Source: Amycolatopsis mediterranei
GTDB lineage: Bacteria; Actinomycetota; Actinomycetes; Mycobacteriales; Pseudonocardiaceae
DNA: 64,000 bases
Reading direction: 5' to 3'
Assembly: GCF_026017845.1 (NCBI RefSeq)
Contig: NZ_CP100416.1
Location: 7,743,078 to 7,807,077 of the forward strand
Numbering within the stretch: position 1 is the stretch's first letter; each line of letters begins with the position of its first letter. The position numbers and the translations under genes are program-made. The notes under the pieces were generated by a model. The model did no database searches and was not told the origin of the DNA. It was given only the letters and a program-made list of their open reading frames with translations. Positions 18,943-25,764 of the stretch are shown here, one piece after another.

Positions 18943-20127
18943 ATGCCCGCCGCCCTGCTCGCCCTGGCGATCAGCGCGTTCGGGATCGGCACCACCGAGT
19001 TCGTGATCATGGGCCTGCTGCCCGAGGTCGCGGCCGATTTCGGCGTGTCGATCCCGTCCGCAGGCCTGCTCATCTCCGGCTACGCGCTCGGCGTCGTCGT
19101 CGGCGCGCCCCTGCTCACCGCGCTGGCTTCGCGCGTACCGCGCAAGACCGTGCTGGTCGCCCTGATGGGCCTGTTCATCGCGGGCAACGTGCTCTCCGCG
19201 CTGGCTCCGACCTACGGCCTGCTGATGACCGGCCGGGTCGTCGCCGCCCTCTCGCACGGCGCGTTCTTCGGCGTCGGCTCGGTCGTCGCCGCGTCGCTGG
19301 TCGCCCCGGCCAAGCAGGCGAGCGCCATCGCGCTGATGTTCACGGGGCTGACCGTGGCCAACGTCCTCGGCGTGCCCGCCGGCACCGCGCTCGGCCAGGC
19401 CTTCGGCTGGCGCTCGACATTCTGGGTGGTCAGCGCGCTCGGCGTCGCCGGCGCCGTCGGCATCCTCGCGCTCGTGCCGCACCGGAAGCCTTCGCCGGGC
19501 GCGGGCCTGCGCGGCGAGCTCGCCGTCTTCCGCCGCCCACAGGTGTGGCTCGCGCTGGTCATGACCGCGCTCGGCTTCGCCGGGGTGTTCGCGTCCTTCA
19601 CCTACATCGCCCCGATGATGACCGAGGTCGCGGGCTTCTCCGGCGGCGCCGTCACCTGGCTGCTCGTGCTCTTCGGCGCCGGCCTGTTCGCCGGCAACCT
19701 GCTCGGCGGCAGAGCGGCGGACCGCAGGCTGATGCCCAGCCTCTACGTCATCCTGGCCGTATTGGCACTGGTGCTGGTGGCGTTCGTGTTCACCGCGCAC
19801 GCGAAGGTGCCCGCGGCGATCACCATCGCGCTGTTCGGCGCGGCCGGGTTCGCCACCGTGCCGCCGCTGCAGGCCCGCGTGATGGCCAAGGCCGAAGGCG
19901 CCCCGGCGCTCGCGTCGGCGGCGAACATCGCCGCGTTCAACCTCGGCAACGCCGGGGGTGCGTGGCTCGGCGGCCAGGCCATCGAGGCCGGCCTCGGCTA
20001 CACCGCCCCCAACTGGATCGGCGCCGTGCTCGCCGCGGCGGGCCTCGCCGTGGCGCTCGTCTCCGGACTGCTCGACCGCCGGACCCCGGCTAGTTTCGAA
20101 GCCGGAGAACGGGTACTCGCCCGATGA
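18943..20127 (+). CDS. MFS transporter (DHA1, AraJ-like efflux)
   Basis: The 394-residue protein has 12 hydrophobic segments and DHA1 hallmarks: GIGTTEFVIMGLLPEVAADF at the first helix, the A-motif region near SRVPRKTVLVALM and motif C near GVPAGTALGQAFGWRSTF. Such transporters export drugs or sugars by proton antiport. ATG 18943 is preferred because GAAGGAAG lies just upstream. Its stop overlaps or touches the aldo-keto reductase gene, making a two-gene operon under the divergent MarR. Confidence 0.9.
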   Translation: MPAALLALAISAFGIGTTEFVIMGLLPEVAADFGVSIPSAGLLISGYALGVVVGAPLLTALASRVPRKTVLVALMGLFIAGNVLSALAPTYGLLMTGRVVAALSHGAFFGVGSVVAASLVAPAKQASAIALMFTGLTVANVLGVPAGTALGQAFGWRSTFWVVSALGVAGAVGILALVPHRKPSPGAGLRGELAVFRRPQVWLALVMTALGFAGVFASFTYIAPMMTEVAGFSGGAVTWLLVLFGAGLFAGNLLGGRAADRRLMPSLYVILAVLALVLVAFVFTAHAKVPAAITIALFGAAGFATVPPLQARVMAKAEGAPALASAANIAAFNLGNAGGAWLGGQAIEAGLGYTAPNWIGAVLAAAGLAVALVSGLLDRRTPASFEAGERVLAR

Positions 20128-20150
20128 ACCACCCACCGAAAGGACCCCTC

Positions 20151-20984
20151 GTGACCAGCGTGCCCGTCATCGAACTCAACAACGGCGTGCGGATGCCGCA
20201 ACTCGGCTACGGCGTGTTCCAGGTCCCGGACGACGAGACCGCCACCGCCGTGAAGACCGCCCTCGAGGTGGGCTACCGCAGCATCGACACCGCCGCCGTC
20301 TACGGCAACGAAAAGGGCGTCGGCCAGGCGATCGCCGAGTCCGGCCTCGCCCGCGACGAGCTGTTCGTCACCACCAAGCTGTGGAACTCGGCCCAGGGCT
20401 ACGACTCGACGCTCAAGGCGTTCGACGCCAGTATGACCAAGCTCGGCCTCGAGCAGCTGGACCTCTATCTGATCCACTGGCCGACCCCGGCGCGCGGCAA
20501 GTTCCTCGACACCTGGAAGGCGTTCGAGAAGCTCTACGCCGACGGCCGGGTCCGCGCGATCGGCGTCTCCAACTTCCAGCCCGCGCACCTCGAGCGCCTG
20601 CTCGACGCCGCCGACGTCGCCCCCGCGGTCAACCAGGTCGAGCTGCACCCGTACCTGCAGCAGCGCGAGCTCCGCGAGTTCGACGCCAAGCACGGCATCG
20701 CGACCGAGGCGTGGAGCCCGCTCGCCAAGGGCGGCAGCCTGCTCGGCGACCCGGTGGTGGCCGACCTGGCGGTGAAGCACAGCCGCACGCCCGCGCAGAT
20801 CGTGCTGCGCTGGCACCTGCAGCTGGACAACGTCGTGATCCCGAAGTCGGTCACGCCGTCCCGGATCGAGGAGAACTTCGACCTGTTCGGGTTCACCCTC
20901 ACGGAGGAGGAGATGGAGTCGCTGACCCCGCTGGACCGCGGCGAGCGCACCGGCCCGGACCCGGACACCTTCAACGCCGCCTGA
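20151..20984 (+). CDS. Aldo/keto reductase
   Basis: The 277-residue NADPH-dependent reductase has the full AKR tetrad: D46 (SIDTA), Y51 (AVYGNE), K76 (TTKLWN) and H109 (YLIHWP), plus the cofactor motif IPKSVTPSRIEEN. GTG 20151 is preferred (AAAGGA 6 nt upstream); ATG 20124, which overlaps the MFS stop, would add nine residues. It lies in an operon with the exporter, so it may reduce a carbonyl compound handled by the same MarR-controlled response. A long palindrome follows. Confidence 0.92.
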   Translation: MTSVPVIELNNGVRMPQLGYGVFQVPDDETATAVKTALEVGYRSIDTAAVYGNEKGVGQAIAESGLARDELFVTTKLWNSAQGYDSTLKAFDASMTKLGLEQLDLYLIHWPTPARGKFLDTWKAFEKLYADGRVRAIGVSNFQPAHLERLLDAADVAPAVNQVELHPYLQQRELREFDAKHGIATEAWSPLAKGGSLLGDPVVADLAVKHSRTPAQIVLRWHLQLDNVVIPKSVTPSRIEENFDLFGFTLTEEEMESLTPLDRGERTGPDPDTFNAA

Positions 20985-21016
20985 CCCGCGCCCGCCCGTC
21001 CCGGCTCGGAACGCAG

Positions 21017-21061
21017 TGAATGACTCATTCCTGGCGTCGGAGGTCAGGAATGAGTCATTCA
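21017..21061. terminator. 17-bp perfect inverted repeat (terminator / dispersed repeat)
   Basis: Arms 21017-21033 and 21045-21061 (core GAATGACTCATTC) are exact complements around an 11-nt loop, between two convergent genes. I recall hairpins with this core recurring in Amycolatopsis intergenic regions, so it is both a terminator and one copy of a family. Confidence 0.7.
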
Positions 21062-21091
21062 TGACGCCGCAGCACTGCCGCCGGGTGCGTG

Positions 21092-21946
21092 TCACTGCTT
21101 GCGGGCGACTCCGCCCACCGTGAGGAAGTTCAGCTCGCCCAGCGGGTGCAGGCGCGGGCCGTCCGGCCACCATTCGTGCAGGTAGACCAGCCCCGGCCGG
21201 AGCAGCTCGGTGCCGTCGAAGAACCCGGTGATCTGCTCGCGCGTGCGGTGCACGCTGCCCAGGCCGGTGCCCTGGAAACTGGTCTCCAGCAGCCGCGCCA
21301 GCTCCTGGCGCGGGGAGTCCTCTTCCGGGTCGAGGTTGTGCGTGAGCAGCAGGAACGACCCGGGCGCGAGCGCGTCGACGTACTCCGCGACGATCGCCTT
21401 GGCGCGGTCGTAGTCGTCGATGTGGTGCACGATCGAGGTGAGGATCAGCGCGACCGGCCGCGTGAAGTCGAGGTATTCCTTGACCACCTCGTCGGCGAGG
21501 GTTTCGGCAGGCCGCGTCAGGTCGGCGCCGGTCACGTGGGTCAGGTAGTTCTCCTCGAGCAGCGCCCGGCCGTGCACCTGCACGACCGGGTCGTTGTCGA
21601 CGTACACCACCTGCGCGTCCGGGTTGTACCGCTGCGCCACCTCGTGGGTGTTTTCCGCCGTCGGCATGCCGGAGCCCAGGTCGAGGAACTGGTCGATGCC
21701 GCGTTTGCCGGCCAGGAACCGGACCGCGCGCACCAGCCAGTCGCGGTGCTCCTTCGCCATCGCCTGGGCGCCCGGCGCGATGGCCACCAGCCGCCGCATC
21801 GCTTCGCGATCCACCTCGTAGTGGTCGTGGCCGCCGAGGAGCGCGTCGGACAACCGGGCCAGGCTCGCCTTGCTGAAATCGAGGGCGGCCGCACCGCCCT
21901 CGGTTCCGGACCGCAGGTCGCCAGGCGTCATCGGCTGTTCTCCCAC
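21092..21946 (-). CDS. SAM-dependent methyltransferase, DUF574 family
   Basis: The 284-residue protein carries the motif I block FLDLGSGMPTAENTHEVA, the acidic motif VVYVDNDPVV and LTSIVHHIDD, all typical of the actinobacterial DUF574 methyltransferase family. The substrate is unknown; these genes are very numerous in actinomycetes and often near regulators. ATG 21946 is used, with ATG 21931 as a possible later start. It stands alone between a convergent reductase gene and a secreted protein gene. Confidence 0.88.
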   Translation of the reverse strand: MGEQPMTPGDLRSGTEGGAAALDFSKASLARLSDALLGGHDHYEVDREAMRRLVAIAPGAQAMAKEHRDWLVRAVRFLAGKRGIDQFLDLGSGMPTAENTHEVAQRYNPDAQVVYVDNDPVVQVHGRALLEENYLTHVTGADLTRPAETLADEVVKEYLDFTRPVALILTSIVHHIDDYDRAKAIVAEYVDALAPGSFLLLTHNLDPEEDSPRQELARLLETSFQGTGLGSVHRTREQITGFFDGTELLRPGLVYLHEWWPDGPRLHPLGELNFLTVGGVARKQ

Positions 21947-22072
21947 TCTGCGCGTGGTGACGACACCCCTGCCCGGGTTTCGCTCACCGTGTCCGGCAAC
22001 GGACAGTGCTCAGATTACGACATGGGGTGCACCAAGTGAACCGGGCACAAGGGCCTTCCCTGCCAGGGACAA

Positions 22073-23170
22073 CTACCCGAAACGGAGTTCGCCCCAGGTC
22101 TTTCCCCCGTCCGTGGTCCGGTACACGGCGGAGCCGCCGGAGGCGTCCGGCTGGCCGTCGACGACCACGCCGGTGCCGCGGCCGGGGAAGTCGAGATCGG
22201 TCAGCGCGAAGCCGCGTTCGGGCAGCTCGGTCGTCACCCACGTGCGGCCGCCGTCGGCCGTGCTGTGCAGGAACCCGACACCGCCGCCCACGGCCGCGAC
22301 CGTCGCGGACACCGGCGAGGCCGCGGCGAAGCCCTGGTTGATGCCGGCGAAGGGCACCGCGTCGTCCCCGCTGAACGGCGCGCCGAGCTGCGGCGAGTGC
22401 CGCAGCTGCCGCTCGGTCGAGCCCGGCTGCGGTGAGCCGGGGCTGCTGCTGCACAACGCCGCGACCTGCCCATCGCGGACGCCGGCGAGCGAGGCGACCT
22501 CGCCGGCCGGGCACGGCGGCTCCGCCGGGGTGAACCGGGCGCCGTCCCCGGAGATCCAGTACTGCTCGGTGCCGTAGTCCGCGCCGAGCGCGACCTGCAG
22601 GCCGCCGCCGACGGCCAGGTCCCCGTAGGTGAGGCCGCCGGTGACCGTGAACCCGGGCACCGGGGCCAGCACCGGCGAGCCGGCGGCCGCCGAGTACAGC
22701 CGGGTGGAGCCGTGCCCCTCGCCGTAGGTGGTCAGCAGGGCGAAGACGCGACCTCCGGTTTCGGCGATCTTCGAGAGGTAGTACGGCTCCCGCGCCCCGG
22801 CCAGGGTGACGGGCTGCCAGGTGGCGCCGCCGTCGCGGGTGGCGCGCACATGGACGCCGTCGCTGACGTACGCGACGCGATCGCCGAAGGCCCGGAGCGC
22901 GACGTGGTTGTGGTTGTCCGGCAGCGCGACCGGCGGCGCACCCAGCCGCCGCCAGTGCCGTCCGGCATCGGTGGTGCCCAGCAGCGCCGGACACCACGAT
23001 TTCGCGCACGGCGAATACCCCAGGACGTATCCGGTGTCGGGGCCGGTCCAGCTCGTCGACGCGGGCTGGAACCCGGGCGGGACCACGGTTGCGGCGGTCG
23101 CGGCCGGGATGAACGCGGCCAGGAGGGCGAGGACGGACACCAGCAGCGCACAGCGCCGGGGAGCTCTCAT
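22073..23170 (-). CDS. Secreted Asp-box (BNR repeat) beta-propeller protein
   Basis: The 365-residue protein has a signal peptide (APRRCALLVSVLALLAAF, cleaved near TAATVV) and repeated Asp-box motifs such as TTDAGRHWRR, TRDGGATWQP, TADGGRTWVT and TTDGGKTWGE, giving a sialidase-like propeller. No sialidase Arg triad or catalytic Tyr pattern is evident, so it is not called an enzyme. AGGTGA precedes ATG 23170. Proteins of this type are commonly annotated as exo-alpha-sialidase on Asp-boxes alone; I regard that as unsupported. Confidence 0.8.
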   Translation of the reverse strand: MRAPRRCALLVSVLALLAAFIPAATAATVVPPGFQPASTSWTGPDTGYVLGYSPCAKSWCPALLGTTDAGRHWRRLGAPPVALPDNHNHVALRAFGDRVAYVSDGVHVRATRDGGATWQPVTLAGAREPYYLSKIAETGGRVFALLTTYGEGHGSTRLYSAAAGSPVLAPVPGFTVTGGLTYGDLAVGGGLQVALGADYGTEQYWISGDGARFTPAEPPCPAGEVASLAGVRDGQVAALCSSSPGSPQPGSTERQLRHSPQLGAPFSGDDAVPFAGINQGFAAASPVSATVAAVGGGVGFLHSTADGGRTWVTTELPERGFALTDLDFPGRGTGVVVDGQPDASGGSAVYRTTDGGKTWGELRFG

Positions 23171-23223
23171 GATCACCTGACGTCCTGCGCACGGTGGGGG
23201 TTGCCACTCGAGGAGCAGTTGCG

Positions 23224-23368
23224 CCGCCCGGCTCAGCGCTGTGCGGCCGGGCGGGCGCCGGGCCTGATGCCCCTGCCGTGGCTCGGTTCCGCCCGCCGGC
23301 TTGGCCCGCGGGACGGCGGATTCCCACCCGGCACGGCGGTGGAGGCCGCCCGGCTCAGCGCTGTGCGG
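23224..23368. repeat. 23-bp direct repeat, two copies
   Basis: The same 23-bp unit (beginning CCGCCCGGCTCAGCG) is present at 23224-23246 and 23346-23368. The first copy sits in a CGCCCGG/CCGGGCG hairpin. The stretch from 23171 to 23354 otherwise holds no gene I can support; it is the upstream region of the secreted protein and the 3' side of the hydrolase relic. Confidence 0.6.
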
Positions 23369-23671
23369 GCCACCGGGCCTCGAACCACCGGTCGCTTCCC
23401 CGGTGCGATCCGGCGCCGGCCGGGTTGACCAGCGCCGACGCGGCGAGGCCGGCCGAGCGTCTAGTCCAGTGCCCACCAGCCGCCCAGTGAGGTGCCACGG
23501 ACTCCCGCGCGCGGGAGTCCGAGCTCGGCGAGGATGTCGTCGGGCCACTCGGCGAAGGTGTCACCCAGCCGGGTGGCGCCGCTCGGCCGGCACGAGCCAG
23601 CGGTCGAGGAGCGTGCCGTAGCGTTCGCGGACCGCGTCCGCCCCGGCCGCCGACCGGTCGATCGTGGTCAC
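23355..23671 (-). pseudogene. Alpha/beta-hydrolase relic
   Basis: From GTG 23671 the frame reads TTIDRSAAGADAVRERYG and LLDRWLVPAERR, an N-terminus of actinobacterial alpha/beta hydrolases. It then breaks; another frame gives TFAEWPDDILAELGLPRAGV and the nucleophile elbow GTSLGGWWALD ending at a stop (23461). A third frame continues the family with LAASALVNPAGAG. The central oxyanion-hole region (HGxx) is missing. The start overlaps the HTH gene stop as GTGA, so the intact gene was once co-translated with it. Confidence 0.65.
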
Positions 23672-24093
23672 GGCAGGTTCTCGGTGATCGAGGCGATCCA
23701 GCGCAGCAGGTCGGCCCCCGCGGCCAGGTCGCCGAGCACGATGATCTTCATGGTGGCGCGCTCACCGTCGTGGATGGTTTCGACGCGCAGGGTCCGCTCG
23801 CCGCTGTCGCGCGGCCCGTTCACCCAGGCCACGACCATGGTCGCGATCCGGTCGGCCGCCGCCCGGTCGACACCGGCGATCTCGGCGACGCCCGACAGCT
23901 CGGCCGTCGGCGCCGCGGCCCGTTCGGCCACCGGCAGCCCGGTGAAGGCCGCCAGGTCCCCGGCCGTGATCCGGTACTGCTTGCCGATCCGGACCGCCTT
24001 CAGCCGCCCGTCCCGCACGTAGTTCCGGACTGTCCGGACGTGCAGGCCGAGCTTCGCGGCGACCTGTTCGACGGAGAAGACGTCCTGCGCCAT
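23668..24093 (-). CDS. Excisionase-type helix-turn-helix DNA-binding protein
   Basis: The 141-residue protein has an N-terminal MerR/excisionase-type HTH (FSVEQVAAKLGLHVRTVRNY, then VRDGRLKAVRIGKQYRI) and a C-terminal domain of about 80 residues (RTLRVETIHDGERATMKIIV). ATG 24093 follows a strong GGAGGGG site. No integrase is nearby, so a regulator role is more likely than excision. CCCTA/TAGGG repeats lie just upstream and may be its own operator. The downstream coupled gene is a broken hydrolase. Confidence 0.8.
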   Translation of the reverse strand: MAQDVFSVEQVAAKLGLHVRTVRNYVRDGRLKAVRIGKQYRITAGDLAAFTGLPVAERAAAPTAELSGVAEIAGVDRAAADRIATMVVAWVNGPRDSGERTLRVETIHDGERATMKIIVLGDLAAGADLLRWIASITENLP

Positions 24094-24118
24094 ACCCCTC
24101 CTCGGTTTCCCCAAATTA

Positions 24119-24150
24119 CCCTACAGGGCCCTAGATAGGGAAGTTTAGGG
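24119..24150. promoter_or_regulatory. CCCTA/TAGGG cluster upstream of HTH gene
   Basis: CCCTA occurs at 24119-24123 and 24129-24133, and TAGGG at 24136-24140 and 24146-24150, including the palindrome AGGGCCCT. The cluster is 26 bp above the HTH start codon, a good place for an autoregulatory operator. Confidence 0.45.
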
Positions 24151-24249
24151 AGTAAGCGGTTCACTCAGGCGGGTGACGGGTATCTCCGAGTGTTGTTCCT
24201 GTTCGCCCAGATACGTCCACATCGGACAGTCGAAAGGACGGCGCCGACG

Positions 24250-24660
24250 ATGCCGTATCCCCCGCCCCCGGAGCCGTACGGAACGCCGTACGAGCCTGCG
24301 CCCGCCGAAGAGATCGTGGAGCGCACCCACCCGCGCATCCGGGCCGTGCGCACGGCCAACGCCCTCATCCACCTCGTCTGCGCGGTGTTCGCGCTGGTCC
24401 TGGCCGTGCACATCGTGCTGGTGCTGGGCGGGGCGAACTCGGCGAACGGCTTCGCCCACTTGATCTCGGAGTCGTCGGCAGGCGTGTCGCTCGGCCTGCG
24501 CAACCTCTTCACGCCGGACTCGGAGGGCCTGCGGACGTTCCTCAACGACGGCCTCGCCGCCGTCCTCTGGCTCATCTTCGGCGCCATCCTGACCGACGTC
24601 ATCGCGCGCATCGGCATCCCGGGCCCGCGGCGGGTCTGGTACCGGCGCAGCTACCGCTGA
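24250..24660 (+). CDS. Small membrane protein with two helices
   Basis: The 136-residue protein has a proline-rich N-terminus (MPYPPPPEPYGTPYEPAPAE), then two hydrophobic segments (LIHLVCAVFALVLAVHIVLV and LAAVLWLIFGAILTDVIARI) and a basic tail (RRVWYRRSYR). It was not matched to a named family; the size and topology resemble YggT-like small membrane proteins, but that is loose. ATG 24250 is preceded by GAAAGGAC about 11 nt upstream. A strong terminator follows. Confidence 0.7.
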   Translation: MPYPPPPEPYGTPYEPAPAEEIVERTHPRIRAVRTANALIHLVCAVFALVLAVHIVLVLGGANSANGFAHLISESSAGVSLGLRNLFTPDSEGLRTFLNDGLAAVLWLIFGAILTDVIARIGIPGPRRVWYRRSYR

Positions 24661-24670
24661 CCCGGCTCAC

Positions 24671-24711
24671 GAAGAAGGCCTCCCCGACGGACATCCGGGG
24701 AGGCCTTCTTC
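24671..24711. terminator. 16-bp hairpin terminator
   Basis: GAAGAAGGCCTCCCCG (24671-24686) pairs perfectly with 24696-24711 and lies between two convergent genes. Confidence 0.8.
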
Positions 24712-24721
24712 GTGCTTCAGA

Positions 24722-24886
24722 TCAGCGTTGCGGCTGTTCGGCAGCCGGTTGAACAGGCTCCGGCTCGGGTTCGGGCAGGGCCTGGCCGGCCGGCTCGCCG
24801 CCGCGCGGTGCGGGAACGCCCTCGGCGGCGATCGCGTCGAAGTGTTCACGGCACCAGCGGCCGTAGCGCCTTGCGTGCACAGTCAT
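24722..24886 (-). CDS. Small hypothetical protein, 54 residues
   Basis: The frame from ATG 24886 encodes MTVHARRYGRWCREHFDAIA followed by an acidic, Pro/Glu-rich tail (EPEPEPVQPAAEQPQR). An excellent AGGAGGTGG ribosome site lies 5-6 nt upstream, which is the main reason for calling it. The tail is low complexity and the single Cys is near the start. Function unknown. A longer version from 25018 is possible but lacks a ribosome site. Confidence 0.5.
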   Translation of the reverse strand: MTVHARRYGRWCREHFDAIAAEGVPAPRGGEPAGQALPEPEPEPVQPAAEQPQR

Positions 24887-24997
24887 CGCGTCCACCTCCT
24901 CTCCACGGGCGATCCTCGTCACCCCATCAGCGTCCTCCGCCGTGGCACCGAACGCCAACAGATTTAAGCGGGACTTAACACACACGAATGGGTGAAA

Positions 24998-25066
24998 GTC
25001 CACAAAGGACAGCGCCATCCGGGGCTTCGCCCCGAGCCGGGGGCTCCGTCACCCGGACCCCCGCAA
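24998..25066 (-). repeat. Terminator-like repeat module, copy 1
   Basis: This 69-bp module starts GTCCACAAAGGACAG and contains nested hairpins (GGGGCTTCGCCCC and CCGGGGG...CCCGG). It lies 9 nt past the stop of the PfpI gene on the minus strand. A near-identical copy sits at 25687-25754 in the same orientation, 10 nt past the stop of the SpoIIE gene. Confidence 0.75.
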
Positions 25067-25075
25067 CAAATCGGG

Positions 25076-25618
25076 TCAGCTCGCGAACTCCCGCACAACC
25101 GTCCGGCAGAAGGCCGGCAGGTCGTCCGGGTTCCGGCTGGAAACCAGTCCGTTGTCCACTACGACTTCTTCGTCGACGACCGTGCCGCCGGCGTTACGGA
25201 TGTCCGTCCGGACGCTCGGGTACGACGTCAGCGTGCGGCCACGCACGACGTCCGCTTCGACGAGCGTCCACGGACCGTGGCAGATCACCCCGACCGGCTT
25301 GCCGGCGCGCACGAAGTCGCCGACGAACTTGACCGCGGCGGGGTCCGTGCGCAGGTGGTCGGGGTTCATCGTGCCGCCGGGCAGCAGCAGCGCGTCGAAG
25401 TCGCCGATCTCGACGTCGGCGACCTTCCGGTCCACCGCGAACCGGTCACCCTTGTCGATGTCACCGTTCATCGCCTGGATCTCGCCGGTGTCCAGGGACA
25501 CCAGCTCGACCGTCGCGCCCTCGTCGAGGACGGCCTGGCGCGGCTTTTCCAGCTCGACCTGTTCGACGCCGTCCGCGGCCAGGATCGCGACCCGGCGTCC
25601 TTGCAGTGCGTTCGCCAT
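25076..25618 (-). CDS. DJ-1/PfpI family protein (type 1 glutamine amidotransferase fold)
   Basis: The 180-residue protein has the nucleophile elbow VICHGPW (C113, H114) and the upstream FDALLLPGGT, which are the hallmarks of PfpI/YhbO-type deglycase or protease members. These act on glycated proteins or in stress resistance; the exact activity is not settled by sequence. It is flanked on both sides by copies of the 69-bp terminator module, so it is transcribed alone. Confidence 0.9.
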   Translation of the reverse strand: MANALQGRRVAILAADGVEQVELEKPRQAVLDEGATVELVSLDTGEIQAMNGDIDKGDRFAVDRKVADVEIGDFDALLLPGGTMNPDHLRTDPAAVKFVGDFVRAGKPVGVICHGPWTLVEADVVRGRTLTSYPSVRTDIRNAGGTVVDEEVVVDNGLVSSRNPDDLPAFCRTVVREFAS

Positions 25619-25686
25619 GAGGCTCCCTCGGGTCGGAAAACTGCGTGCACCGGGGTGTTTACCCCCTCGCCGACCGGTCAAACCAA

Positions 25687-25754
25687 GTCCACAAAGGACA
25701 GTGTAGTCCGGGCTTCGCCCCGGGCCGGGGGCTTCGCCACCCGGACCCCCGCAA
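25687..25754 (-). repeat. Terminator-like repeat module, copy 2
   Basis: Second copy of the module at 24998-25066, differing at a few positions, located 10 nt past the SpoIIE gene stop and upstream of the PfpI start. Read on the minus strand it folds into three successive hairpins, the last being GTCC...GGAC. Confidence 0.75.
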
Positions 25755-25764
25755 GATGGGGTGA

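Noticed and set aside
22073..23170. Annotation as a sialidase
   Set aside because: Only Asp-box repeats are visible; the catalytic Arg triad, Tyr and Asp of sialidases could not be located.
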